From Euperipatoides rowelli (taxonomy: Eukaryota > Onychophora > Udeonychophora > Euonychophora > Peripatopsidae): a stretch of DNA of 18,942 nt. Within the stretch, counting starts at the first letter, position 1. Every line of letters starts with the position of its first letter. The notes below the pieces were generated by a model. It worked only from the letters and a program-made list of their open reading frames with translations. It did no database searches and had not been told where the DNA came from. The stretch is taken from the NCBI GenBank assembly GCA_003024985.2, contig PXIH01S0022175.1, one strand, 5' to 3'. Positions 1 to 8,906 of the stretch are shown here, piece by piece. The position numbers and the translations under genes were made by a program.

Positions 1-680
1 TAATAAAAAGATAAAGGTAGTGCAAAAGATTAATGTAATACGTAAAATATAAACACATTATAATTACTAACATGTCAAAACAGCAAAAAATAAACAAAAT
101 ATAACGTGAATGTAATATGAATAATGAATAAATGCATTATTTTTACGTGCAAAAAAAAATAAATTTGAAATTCCAATAAATTTGAAATTCCAATAATAAA
201 TTTGGAATCATTGTTTATAAGGTTATTAATTTTTCTTGCTATTAGAAATAAAGTAATTGATTTGTTATATTCCCTGTATGGCTATTCCGGGTTAAATTGA
301 ACCCATGTGGATATATTGTAGTTTAATTGTGAATCCTGTAAATTTTACAAAAATATCAGATGTTACATTCAAACATCAGGCATGAACATGCAATTACACA
401 AAATTTTATAAAGATCTCTTAAAGTAATTAATTAATTTTTTTTCAAAATTAACAAATTGGATGAATTTTGACCCAGAATGGCCTCCGTACAAGGTTAATG
501 TTGCAAAGTGTGCTGTATAACATCTAATTTTAGGTAGCAAATTCATTGGAGATTGGCTAACTTACAAGCTGAATCTCAATTTAAAGTTATACTGACAAGG
601 TTTATATCTAGAGATATCTATCTTGAGAACAATCATAAATTCACTTTAAAGTAGGATTTGTTATTATTGCTGAGTACAAA
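1..680. other. A+T-rich non-coding DNA
   Basis: No open frame, RNA gene or element terminus is recognisable here. The only ordered structure is the short 17-bp tandem repeat at 160-193, listed separately. Stop codons are dense in all six frames. The segment is consistent with intergenic or intronic DNA. Confidence 0.7.
160..203. repeat. 17-bp tandem repeat, two copies plus a partial third
   Basis: The unit TAAATTTGAAATTCCAA is present at 160-176 and repeated exactly at 177-193. A degraded third copy (TAAATTTGG) follows at about 197. It is a small tandem duplication in an A+T-rich background, with no sign of function. Confidence 0.9.
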
Positions 681-960
681 TTAATCCATTGGCTGCCATG
701 AGGATCACCGGCGGTGATCCTCGGTAAGATTTAACACTGTGCCACGAGGAACATCTATGATCCAGCTATTTAAATTTTAATGTTTTCTATTGGCATGGTT
801 TGTTCAAAATAGTTAAAGTTATATAGCATGGCACACAACAAATTCTCAGGCATCTGATTTTCATCTGATTTTACTTGTGCTGCCATCTGAAGGTGATTTT
901 TTTAATTAATTATTTCTAACATTTGGTTTACTGGTACCGGCATAGCAGTGTTGCATTTAA
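681..960. mobile_element. Putative non-autonomous piggyBac-like element (MITE-type remnant)
   Basis: Seen: TTAA at 681-684 is followed by TCCATTGGCTGCCATGAGG. A GC-rich palindrome (GAGGATCACC, centre GGC, GGTGATCCTC) lies at 700-722. The motif TGCCAYGAGGAWC at 694-706 recurs at 740-752, and each copy is followed by GATCC (716-720 and 759-763). TTAA recurs at 957-960, and the inverted right end has CTGCTATG at the same distance from TTAA as CTGCCATG on the left; the 20-nt ends match at 11 positions including TTAA. Known: piggyBac elements insert at TTAA, and many start CCYTTTGSCTGCCA with subterminal repeats of the end. Inferred: an internally deleted, transposase-less copy about 280 bp long. 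An 11-bp tandem repeat (CATCTGATTTT) lies inside at 851-872. The left end is convincing; the right boundary is uncertain because TTAA is common here. Confidence 0.42.
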
Positions 961-2541
961 TAGGTGAAATTGGTGGTTTTTAGTAACATTTTGGCATATT
1001 GGCAAATATTATTATAAATTGTGTTGTAGATTTTACTTATTTTCTCAGAATTTCTTGTAATACTTTAGCATATAAATATTACCTAAGTACCATGAGTATG
1101 ACAGGTGAACTCATCTTTTAAAGTATAATTTTTTTTTTTGTATATGTATGTATATTTCACCATTTTTATATTAAAAAAAAGTTAGTTGTTCTGAAATTTT
1201 TATTATGGCCCTGGGGTAATCACTTTTTTTTAAGATGGTGGCATCTTGATTATTGCATGATCAGAAACTCTAAATCATCACATAGTATAAGTCACTTCTG
1301 AAGTTAATGTTCATAGTCTCACTGTTCTAAAATGCATCTTGATGAACATAAACATAATAAGATTGTCCTGTGTTTGATATCTAGTTGGTAGCATTACACC
1401 AGAACTGATCATTTAGTTGTTGGTGAGTGCAATCAGATAATATTAGTGTTTGATTTTTTTTTTTGTTTCAAAATTGTCCATAAATTGCAATATACAGTAT
1501 ATTTCAGTTATTTTAATTGACATTATAGTAAACATATGTATACAAGTAGTTTGTTTGATAGGTGGACACTATTGTAACCCAGTTATTCATTTTTGGGCAA
1601 CCGACTTATGCTATATCATGAATTAAACAACCCTATTATATTCTGACCTAAGATATTTCTGATGCAGGATATTCTTGGTTATAAATGGGATGAATTGCTA
1701 ATGAATTTGAAATGATTGTGTATAATCAAAAGTATAGCAGTTGTGACATAATTATGCCTAATATGAAAATCCAAAGAGTTCAGATACAATTCTGTAAGAA
1801 AGTAAGCCGTCTCCCGAATGCCTCTAACAATACAACAATCCATTTAAAGTAGAAAGCAACCATATAATGTATTGATATATTATAGAGAATAATGTGCATC
1901 TCAGATGTCAGAGACAATCAAGATGGCAAATAAAATTTATCAGGAACAATATGCCATATTCTTGATTTCTATATATTCTCAAAACTAACACAATCATTTG
2001 AGATCCCCCTCTCTAAGTTATCTGAAATACATTTGAACATAATAATTGATGCATCTAGTGATTTATATACATAATAGCAAAATTAACAATTTCAGTATAT
2101 AATTTTGGTTAAGGAAGGAGAAATCAAATGTTATCATGAAAACTGTCAAGTGTAATTCCAACATGACAATCATAATTATCAGTCCTATGCTGAGGATCTG
2201 GGGAACAAAAAAAAAGCAACTTTAGGAATCTAAAAAACTTTCTACATCTTAAACATACTAGTTTATTTTATCTTAAACTTTAAAAAAATTATTGTAGGAT
2301 AAGGAACTTTGATTCAAATTACATGTCACCATTTCCTGTAACATTCACATCAAAACCTTAACCATGCGACCACTTTCTTTGGTATAGCCATCACTCTCTT
2401 AAACACACCCACCATTTCTTGAAAAATGTCCTCATCCACCAATTCCTCAAAAGGTAGTCAAATATAATAAGGAACAACACTCAGCTATTTATATAAAAGA
2501 CTGTACAGAAGGAATTATTCAATTACTATAAGTAGGTTTAC
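961..2541. other. A+T-rich non-coding DNA
   Basis: No coding frame, RNA gene or mobile-element end is recognisable. There are short T runs near 1129 and 1453, and nothing suggests regulation. I treat it as intergenic or intronic. Confidence 0.65.
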
Positions 2542-2580
2542 GTTATTTTAACATTTAGGTTATTTTAACATTTAGGTTTA
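2542..2580. repeat. 17-bp tandem repeat, two copies plus a partial third
   Basis: GTTATTTTAACATTTAG occurs at 2542-2558 and again at 2559-2575, followed by GTTTA. The unit length equals that of the repeat at 160-193, but the sequence differs, so the two are not copies of each other. Confidence 0.9.
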
Positions 2581-3650
2581 TCCTGTATACCAATTAGTTA
2601 TTTCATAATGAACATTCTTATAAGAGATAAATGTATTTAAGTGCCAAAAGGCTTAGAAATTACTTTGAAACACAAAGTTAAATTTAATAATGAGTTATTA
2701 ATTATCATAAAACATAATTTAACCATGGAGAAAATATACCAAAGGGAAGAAAGAGGTAGGCTGTAACTTACCCACCTATATAGAATGTGGATGAATGGTG
2801 GACTATTTGAATGGATGATAATGATTGAGATCAAGTTAAGAGAATCAAAGAAAGGTCTAGTTTTTTTTATGGAATTTCCAATATACTAATGAGGATAGAT
2901 GATTTGGCCACAGCTAAACTTAGGTAAAATTTAGGTAGTATTGTAGTTTTGTTAATAAAGGTGTTAGTTTATATTCTGGTTTTGGCTGCCTATCCAGTTG
3001 AGGTTTCTTTACTGTGATTGGTGATTATTACTTATTCTAGATAAGTCTGGAATTTTTAGGGTTAGCTAATTTTGAAGAAATGATATGGAATTTTCTAAAG
3101 CTAAGTAATTTTCACAGGAAAGAGTTTTTTTTTTTTTTTTTTTTTGATAAAGGAAATGATAGAAAATTAGTTTAATTTCCCCACAGATTGAAATAATGAC
3201 AAGGCTCTATATTATAATATTGATTTTGGCTCTTGAAATTGAATATCAATAAAACAAAACACTTGTCTTATTTTTACAACACAAAATTGTATACAGATAA
3301 ATGCATATTTATTATTCTTAAAAAAAAAAAGGTACTTTTGAATAAATATCATTTAGCCTGTATGGCCCTTTGGCAGAATAAAAAAATATATAACTTTTGA
3401 TTTAGTTAAATAATTTTTACAATTTTGTTTGTTATTTTACAATGACAATTTTAAATGCATATCAAACAATATAACAAAATAATATTAGGCCAACATTAAC
3501 ATAAAGAAAATAAAGAAACCAGTCATTATTTTGCTGGTTGCTTTCAGTAATTACAAACAAAGTATCCAATTGAAACATACACAAAGTTATGCTGTCTTAT
3601 ATACAACATATAAAATATATTGTGACACTGGGATAAACTAGGTTACAAAA
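2581..3650. other. A+T-rich non-coding DNA
   Basis: The 65-codon minus-strand frame at 2637-2834 is rich in I, L and S and shows no family resemblance. A GTAAGT word on the minus strand near 2765 has no credible exon beside it. The segment includes the homopolymer at 3125-3145. Otherwise I see nothing. Confidence 0.6.
3125..3145 (+). repeat. T21 homopolymer
   Basis: An uninterrupted run of 21 T on the plus strand. It could be the complement of a retroposon poly(A) tail, but no body or target duplication is visible beside it. Its length is likely to be unreliable in sequencing. Confidence 0.95.
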
Positions 3651-3686
3651 TGTGATGGAAAACCAGAAGTCCAAATTCTATTTAAT

Positions 3687-3854
3687 TCATTCTCTGGCAT
3701 CATGCACTTCTGTTTGCTGCCTTGAACATGGTCTGTCAAGCTTCCATGAAATAAGGATCATTTCCTTGGTGTTACTTTTCTGGTATTCTCTTGGAAAATT
3801 AGCTATAACTGACCAAGCTGGCCAGACAGGTTGATGAGCTACACAGTTAAAAAT
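3687..3854 (-). other. Exon-like or repeat-like open frame, unidentified
   Basis: On the minus strand a frame of 55 codons runs from just after a stop (3855-3857) to TGA at 3687-3689. There is no initiating Met at its start. The composition is protein-like and balanced, unlike the surrounding low-complexity frames: it begins IFNCVAHQPVWPAW and includes IANFPREYQK and ISWKLDRPCS. A plausible splice acceptor (a T-rich stretch, then TGTGTAG) lies about 15 nt inside it. No convincing donor follows, so it would be a terminal exon. The plus strand is also open across the same stretch (3652-3831). A 28-bp block at 3822-3849 recurs at 4409-4436 in the same orientation, which argues for a dispersed repeat rather than a unique exon. 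I do not recognise the family. Confidence 0.3.
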
Positions 3855-4409
3855 TCATGTGATTAGATATCTAACTTTTCAAGGTAGCAAATAACATAGC
3901 CTAATTAGATAACAAAATCAATAATGGATTGATATAAATATTGTGCATCTATATGGCAATTTATTTAAATTAGTGCAAAAGCAATAATACTACTATAGCT
4001 AAGGATATTTGTGCTAAAGTAGGAAACAATAGAGATTTTGTTTTAATTCAGATGTGCTCAACTTGAATATATCATCATTAGTCTATATCTATACAATGCT
4101 AGATGAAGGCTTCTCCAAGATTACTCCATGGATTTCTATTTTCAGCAATTTGTTTTCATCCAGATCAACATATTTTTTTTATTTCATCCTACCATCTGAC
4201 ATTATGCCTTATGTCATTTTTTGTTCCTTGGAATCCAATTCAGTATTACTTTAGTTCAGCCATTATCTTTCCTTCCTGTTACATACCCTCATCATTTCCA
4301 CTTTAAATTATTTACTCTTTTGTTTCAATCTCCAACATTTGACTCCTATTCTTTATCCTTGACATAAACTTCTCCCATTCTTATCAAGGGTGATTTGGGC
4401 TTAACTTAC

Positions 4410-4550
4410 CATACTGGTTTGTGAGCCCCACAGTTATAAGCTTTCAGTAAGCTTTGGTGATCCAACACTAACCTTGCAAGGCAGCAAGGAACAATGGGGC
4501 TGTTTAATCTATCAATATAAAGTATATCATCCATATCAAGCACCAATCAA
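4410..4550 (-). other. Splice-bounded island on the minus strand, unidentified
   Basis: Read on the minus strand, a good acceptor (ACCTGTTTTACAG, ending at 4551) precedes a 141-bp GC-richer interval. It ends at a strong donor, ATG then GTAAGT, with the GT at 4408-4409. One frame is open for 45 codons and includes PIVPCCLARLVLDHQ and CGAHKPVW, but it meets a TGA at the second base of the interval. No frame is open across all 141 bp, so a coding internal exon with exactly these bounds is not supported. The AHKPVW end resembles AHQPVW in the open frame at 3687-3854, where the DNA is also similar. An untranslated exon, a pseudogene piece or an interspersed repeat are all possible. Confidence 0.25.
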
Positions 4551-4599
4551 CTGTAAAACAGGTATATGATGTGTATAAAACAAGTTAGTGCTTTTTACC

Positions 4600-4865
4600 T
4601 CATTCGACGACAGCTGATTCCCTTGCTCAGCTCAACCATTTCAAGACTCGGGGATTGATAGACACAAACCTTCACACAAGACTTTTAACCGTCTAATATG
4701 TGCAGAAAAAATATCCCCTGGCATGCGGGTCCATAAAAAACCAAAGTGGTTCCAGTGCCCCCGGGGATCATACCTGTCCCTAGGATCTGTATATCTTGGG
4801 AAACAGCAGCCCAGTTTTCTACCGACTGAGAAACTGCTCATCGACAACAAGTTAGTTTTTATATT
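4600..4865. other. GC-richer, CpG-containing island with overlapping open frames
   Basis: This island is visibly richer in G, C and CpG than its flanks. The plus strand is open from 4618 to 4905 (96 codons) and includes ISPGMRVHKKPKWFQCPRG and SLGSVYLGKQQPSFLP. An acceptor-like CCCTTGCTCAG ends at 4630, and a donor-like GTTAGT starts near 4850. The minus strand is open at 4641-4850 (69 codons from Met) and in a second frame, with a branch-like CTAAC and an AG near 4835 and a donor-like ACAG/GTATGA inside. With three frames open, none is decisive; higher GC alone lowers stop frequency. It may be a genuine exon on either strand or a fragment of a mobile element. No family was recognised. Confidence 0.35.
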
Positions 4866-5092
4866 TGAGGGAAGAAGGGGTTTATTAAATTTCTTAAATC
4901 AGCTCTAATGTTTTAAGCCAGGCTTTAACAAAATGGTATAACTTAAATCTAATTTTAATTGTATGTCGAATATTAGGAGGGGTTCCATTAATGAATGCGT
5001 CACATCAATAAATAACATTTTATTTACCGTATTAATGATTGCAAATAGCTTACAGTATACTAGCGAATAATCCAGTTATACGAGCATCCAAC

Positions 5093-5207
5093 TTTTTTTT
5101 TGTTTAAGCCCTTTGTGTTTAAGCCCGTTCCATGTCAAGCTTTTTTTTTTGTTTCACGATGATCAAACATTTTTTTTTGTTTAAACCCGTTACCTATTTT
5201 TTTTTTT
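5093..5207 (+). repeat. Diverged repeat cluster of T runs and GTTTAARCCCGTT
   Basis: Four long T runs (5093-5101, 5141-5150, 5170-5178, 5197-5207) alternate with related words. GTTTAAGCCC is at 5102, GTTTAAGCCCGTT at 5117-5129 and GTTTAAACCCGTT at 5179-5191. The arrangement looks like imperfect duplication of a module of roughly 60 bp. The nearby CpGs are unusual for this window. It could be the degraded end of a mobile element or a short minisatellite. Confidence 0.7.
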
Positions 5208-5258
5208 ATCTAAGCGAAAACACCACTTAAAGTTTCTAAAAGTAGTTCCCACCCTGAG

Positions 5259-5270
5259 CATAGATGGCGC
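5259..5270 (+). promoter_or_regulatory. CTCF-like core word TAGATGGCGC
   Basis: TAGATGGCGC at 5261-5270 agrees at all ten bases with the core of the insect CTCF consensus as I remember it (TAGRKGGCGC). It is embedded in CCCTGAGCATAGATGGCGCTG. The same word is common in some arthropod repeats, so this could be chance or repeat-derived. There is no direct evidence of binding. Confidence 0.2.
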
Positions 5271-5433
5271 TGTTACTGGCTTCGGAACACGATCATATTC
5301 CAATTAGGTTGTGTTGTAACATTATTTAAAATCAGGAATTTTTGACAGGCTTAAAATTTATAATTCCTATGTTAACAGAAAAATAAGTCTGACCAAATTA
5401 AATGAGAAATTACAGGAGATTTAATAAAGTATT

Positions 5434-5456
5434 GGGGGGGGGGGGAGAGGGGGAGG
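5434..5456 (+). repeat. G-rich run with G-quadruplex potential
   Basis: G12 is followed by AGA, G5, A and GG. Four G tracts can be taken from this run, so an intramolecular quadruplex is sterically possible. It stands out strongly against the A+T-rich background. Homopolymer length may be inaccurate. Confidence 0.85.
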
Positions 5457-5459
5457 ATA

Positions 5460-7767
5460 ATAATAAAAATAAAATCGTATCTTTTTATTTTTCCTAATGA
5501 TTTAGTGTAGTTTATAATATTAATTTTTAATTAATATGTGCTCAGAGAACATTAATTAAATGTTATGATGATACCTTCTCTGGTACCCTAATGTTCACCT
5601 CAGGGCTCCACAGAAACCTATTTAGGAAACATCGGTATAATGTAACAAAATTATTAAGAAAAAGGTTACTAAACAGGTGTATTAACGACATGATCGCATG
5701 AAGGTGACCCCNTTATTTAATTTTTAAAATATTTCCTAATTTTTATATTCTGAAGTGTAATTTAGAATAATTCTTAAGGCATTTATTTATATTGTGAACT
5801 ATTTAAATGGAAAAAAAAATATAGAATTTAAATACACAATTTTTTGAAAGACTTTTCACTGATGTCAACAAGTCACCTCAGGTATGTTGTCATGATAATG
5901 AATAAAAAATATTTTGAGGTTTTAAAAATTTTTGATACATATTAATTTATACCATAACTAACTAATTAATTTGTCTTCAGTTTAAAGGTTTAATCTTACC
6001 TCCTGTACTGGTTCAAACGAATAAGACTGAATTGTTTTTTTTTCTTTTCTCGACTGTTTATCAATATACTGATAAGAAATTTCAGATGACTTATTATACA
6101 AATATACAGGAATTACAAGGGATTTCAATTTTACAAGTCCATAAATTTTACTAAAAAATGGAAAACAGTTNATTGTTAAAAACGAACCACCTTTAGAGGG
6201 TTAAATCCTGAATATTATTAATTTTGTTAACCTAGTAAATAAAAATGTATTTATAAAATCAATGAAATAGGGAAGGTATGGATAGTTAAATTTAAATCTT
6301 GCATGTAAAAATTAATTCATGCACTTTTATTCTTTCACATCAAATACTTCATAAATTAATTTTGACTTTAAAATATATTAAAAAAATGAGCTAATAGAAA
6401 CAAATTACAATTGATTACATGTGTAAATTACTGCTAAGTCTTTGACTATGCTCCATTCCCAATAAATACAATGAAGGATTGAATGAAAGGTAACCATATC
6501 TATGAGGCTTAATTTAAAGATAATTAAAAATTAATATTGATACAAAATGGGTAAATTGAGTTCATTTTTAGCCCTCCAGCTGTGCATCCCACTATTTCCA
6601 CATGTAACTAATTCATTTGATTTTTCCACTGCTTATTCCACATTTTTACTATTTTAATAATTTAATTCATCTAGTTCAAACTTTTAACACTAGATAGCAC
6701 TGAAGAAAGGATTTCTAGTCAGAATTTAGTCTACATTATTATAATTTTGAAGAATTTGTAATGTATTTTCTACCATATATACGTTTGCTCTTTTCCCATA
6801 TTTTTATTTAATTTTCGTTCTTTTTTACAATTGTTTAAAACGCCCCCTCCCCTAATCTGGCCAGCCATTCCAATTTTGTTCTACAGAATAGTCTCATTAG
6901 TCTAAATGTTTTATTCGCAGTTATTATTCTCTCTTTAAATTCTTTTCTTTTCTAAGTAGTTGAAACTTTTATTTCGATATTTCTGATAACTTGGTTATCT
7001 CTGTTTTCTGAGAGAATAATCGTGAATCAAATCTTCCCTAGCGCTTTGCAATTAAATGTGTCTCCCACCAGATTAGATTATTTATTCCTTTAAATGCAGT
7101 TAAATTAAGATGTAATATGGCTTCTGACTATTTGTAATAATTGAAAATATGCTTTCTAAAGAAAAAAAAAATAGAGAAAGGGTTAGACACAATTGTGTCT
7201 TTAGAAGGTTAAATTGAATGGAAAGTGAACAATGTTTATGGAAACTGATTAGGAATTAAAGCTTATTAATAACAACGTGTGCTGTTTGAGAATTTGATAT
7301 TTTAATAAACAGTACTATCCGATTATTGGACATTGTATGAGTACTTGGTCTTCTAATACTTACTATTATTTTAAATTCGTTTTACACTAGTATAGCTTAG
7401 TAATAAAATTGATGCATTTACCGACTTTCAAGATACTTTCTGATTTATATCTATATTATCAATCTTTACTTCACGTTTGGTCTTAGCTATGGTATGTTGC
7501 ATTTTTTATCCAAATTTGCTAACATTTTTTTTACAATATTTATTTTGACTAGCAGTTTTGCTTGCAAACATATTTGTACGAATTACATGAAAAATAACCA
7601 ATCAGATTTGACACTGGCAGAACAACATTATTTATTAACAATGGATAGATCGTAAGATTGGCAGCCTATTTTTTTTTTTACTACACCACCCTCAACTTAA
7701 TGTGGTATCTTAACTTCAAATAATTTAAATAACAACTTAACTCCAGTGCTAATACAAATGAATAACA
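5460..7767. other. A+T-rich non-coding DNA
   Basis: Single unknown bases occur at 5712 and 6171. A minus-strand frame of about 50 codons ends near 5567 beside weak donor-like words, and another of about 33 codons lies near 6530-6640. Neither is recognisable. A C-rich, GC-box-like CGCCCCCTCCCC is at 6841-6852. I see no gene, RNA or element boundary. Confidence 0.6.
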
Positions 7768-8146
7768 AATAGATAGATACAGTAGCTAGACAGATAGCTA
7801 GCCTAGATAGATATATAGATGAGCAGGTAGGTAGATTGATAGATAGAGGGATGTATGGTGAACATATGGAGGGGTGGAGGGAGGCTGGTTTGGAGTTAGG
7901 GAGGTGTGGAGTTAAGGAGTGGTGGAAGGAGGGATGTAGAGGGAGGGGTAGGTATGATGGAGAGAGAGAGTGATAGATAGATGCATATAAACAAAGACAA
8001 ATGGACACATACACAAACCTAGAGACACAGATCTATAGGCACACAGGCCTACATGTACAAAGACCTACAGGCGCACAAAACATACCTACTGACAGACCTA
8101 CAGACATAGACAGCCAGAGACAGACAAATAGTTATAGATATCTCAA
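7768..8146 (+). repeat. Degenerate purine-rich tetranucleotide/minisatellite tract
   Basis: The plus strand changes from TAGA/GATA-like units (7768-7855), through GGAGGGA-like purine-rich sequence (about 7865-7975), to ACAG/ACCTACAG-like units (about 7985-8146). The long minus-strand frame here (7697-8014) translates to low-complexity SIYLPS-type sequence and is an artefact of the repeat. The strand asymmetry (G and A excess on plus) is strong in the middle third. It is probably an old microsatellite that has drifted. Confidence 0.85.
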
Positions 8147-8188
8147 CTCTATGCTATACATACACTGTAGCGTGTGTATTTAAAAATA

Positions 8189-8256
8189 GTTCTATTAAAA
8201 TATATCTAAGATTATATTGTTCAGTATTATATTAAAATGTTCTATTAAAATATATC
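8189..8256 (+). repeat. 18-bp direct repeat, 50-bp spacing
   Basis: GTTCTATTAAAATATATC is found at 8189-8206 and again, exactly, at 8239-8256. The sequence after each copy is only loosely similar, so this may be an old duplication of about 50 bp. Confidence 0.85.
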
Positions 8257-8568
8257 CCATTCCTAAATCTTATATTGATTATGAATATATCAAATCAAAT
8301 ATTGCAATTCCATAATTTTACCCTATCCCTTTAAAAAAAAAATTATATAGCCTAATATTTTTTTTAAAAAAAAAAAAGTATTTATTAAAACACCCTTAAT
8401 TTTATTGGGACGAGAAGAAGAATGTGACACAATCATTATATTTTCATACAGTTTACATACTGTATTCAAAACAGAAACATTAAAATCGTAAATCATTTTA
8501 AATATCGTAAATGTTCTATGTGAGAAAGCCAACCGCTCACTATAGTGGCAATATATTGGCCAAAAAGA

Positions 8569-8589
8569 TCTCTCTCTCTCTCTCTCTCT
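8569..8589 (+). repeat. (TC)10 microsatellite
   Basis: Ten TC dinucleotides run uninterrupted from 8569 to 8588, followed by T and then TCACGCG. It is a simple dinucleotide repeat. Confidence 0.97.
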
Positions 8590-8870
8590 TTCACGCGTAA
8601 AATCTTATTTAGAATATTAACATATTTATGTACTATGAAGTAGTCATAAAATGCAATTCCTATGGGAGAAAAATAACATTAAAATATCATACATACATGC
8701 ACACATGATAATAAATCAAATATTCAGCTTCTCTGTAATGTAATGCACAGATATATTCGTAGAATGATCGGTCATAAAATAACATTGAAATGAAAATAAC
8801 AAGGGGAAAAGACTATAAAATCATCAAAATATTAACTTAGTTTTGAATAGCCTAAGTAGATATAAAACAG

Positions 8871-8906
8871 GGGTTCGAGCGCATTTCCGGTTCCGGTATG
8901 ACGTCN
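8871..8906. promoter_or_regulatory. CpG-dense cluster with ETS-like and CRE-like words
   Basis: Within 36 bp there are five CpGs, in a neighbourhood that otherwise has almost none. CATTTCCGGT (8883-8892) is the complement of ACCGGAAATG, an ETS-family type site. A second TTCCGG follows directly at 8891-8896. TGACGTC at 8899-8905 is seven bases of the CRE palindrome, and the eighth base is an N. Paired ETS and CRE sites are typical of TATA-less animal promoters. No initiator, exon or open frame can be tied to it, so the target and direction are unknown. GGTTCGA at 8872 looks like a tRNA B box, but the A-box-like word is too close. Confidence 0.3.

Noticed and set aside
2765-2772. Strong GTAAGT donor word on the minus strand
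   Set aside because: The adjoining frame is I/S/L-rich with no acceptor or recognisable protein; isolated donor words are expected in this length.
4410-4865. A two-exon minus-strand gene joining the 4.4 and 4.7 kb islands
   Set aside because: No reading frame passes through the whole 4410-4550 interval, and the frames on the upstream island are ambiguous, so a joined model is not justified.
5567-5714. Minus-strand frame of about 50 codons with donor-like words
   Set aside because: No recognisable motif and no acceptor; it begins next to an unknown base. Length is compatible with chance in a slightly GC-richer patch.
6530-6640. Minus-strand frame of about 33 codons (ELVTCGNSGMHSW)
   Set aside because: Short, with no splice signals of quality and no recognised family.
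7697-8014. Longest minus-strand frame (105 codons)
   Set aside because: Its protein is low-complexity S/I/Y/L/P sequence produced by the purine-rich tetranucleotide repeat on the other strand.
8538-8547. CACTATAGTG palindrome as a transposon end
   Set aside because: Only 10 bp, no partner end and no target-site duplication.
8848-8878. tRNA-like A box (TAGCCTAAGTAG) and B box (GGTTCGA)
   Set aside because: The two boxes are about 24 bp apart, too close for a tRNA. No acceptor stem, anticodon arm or T-arm pairing can be built.
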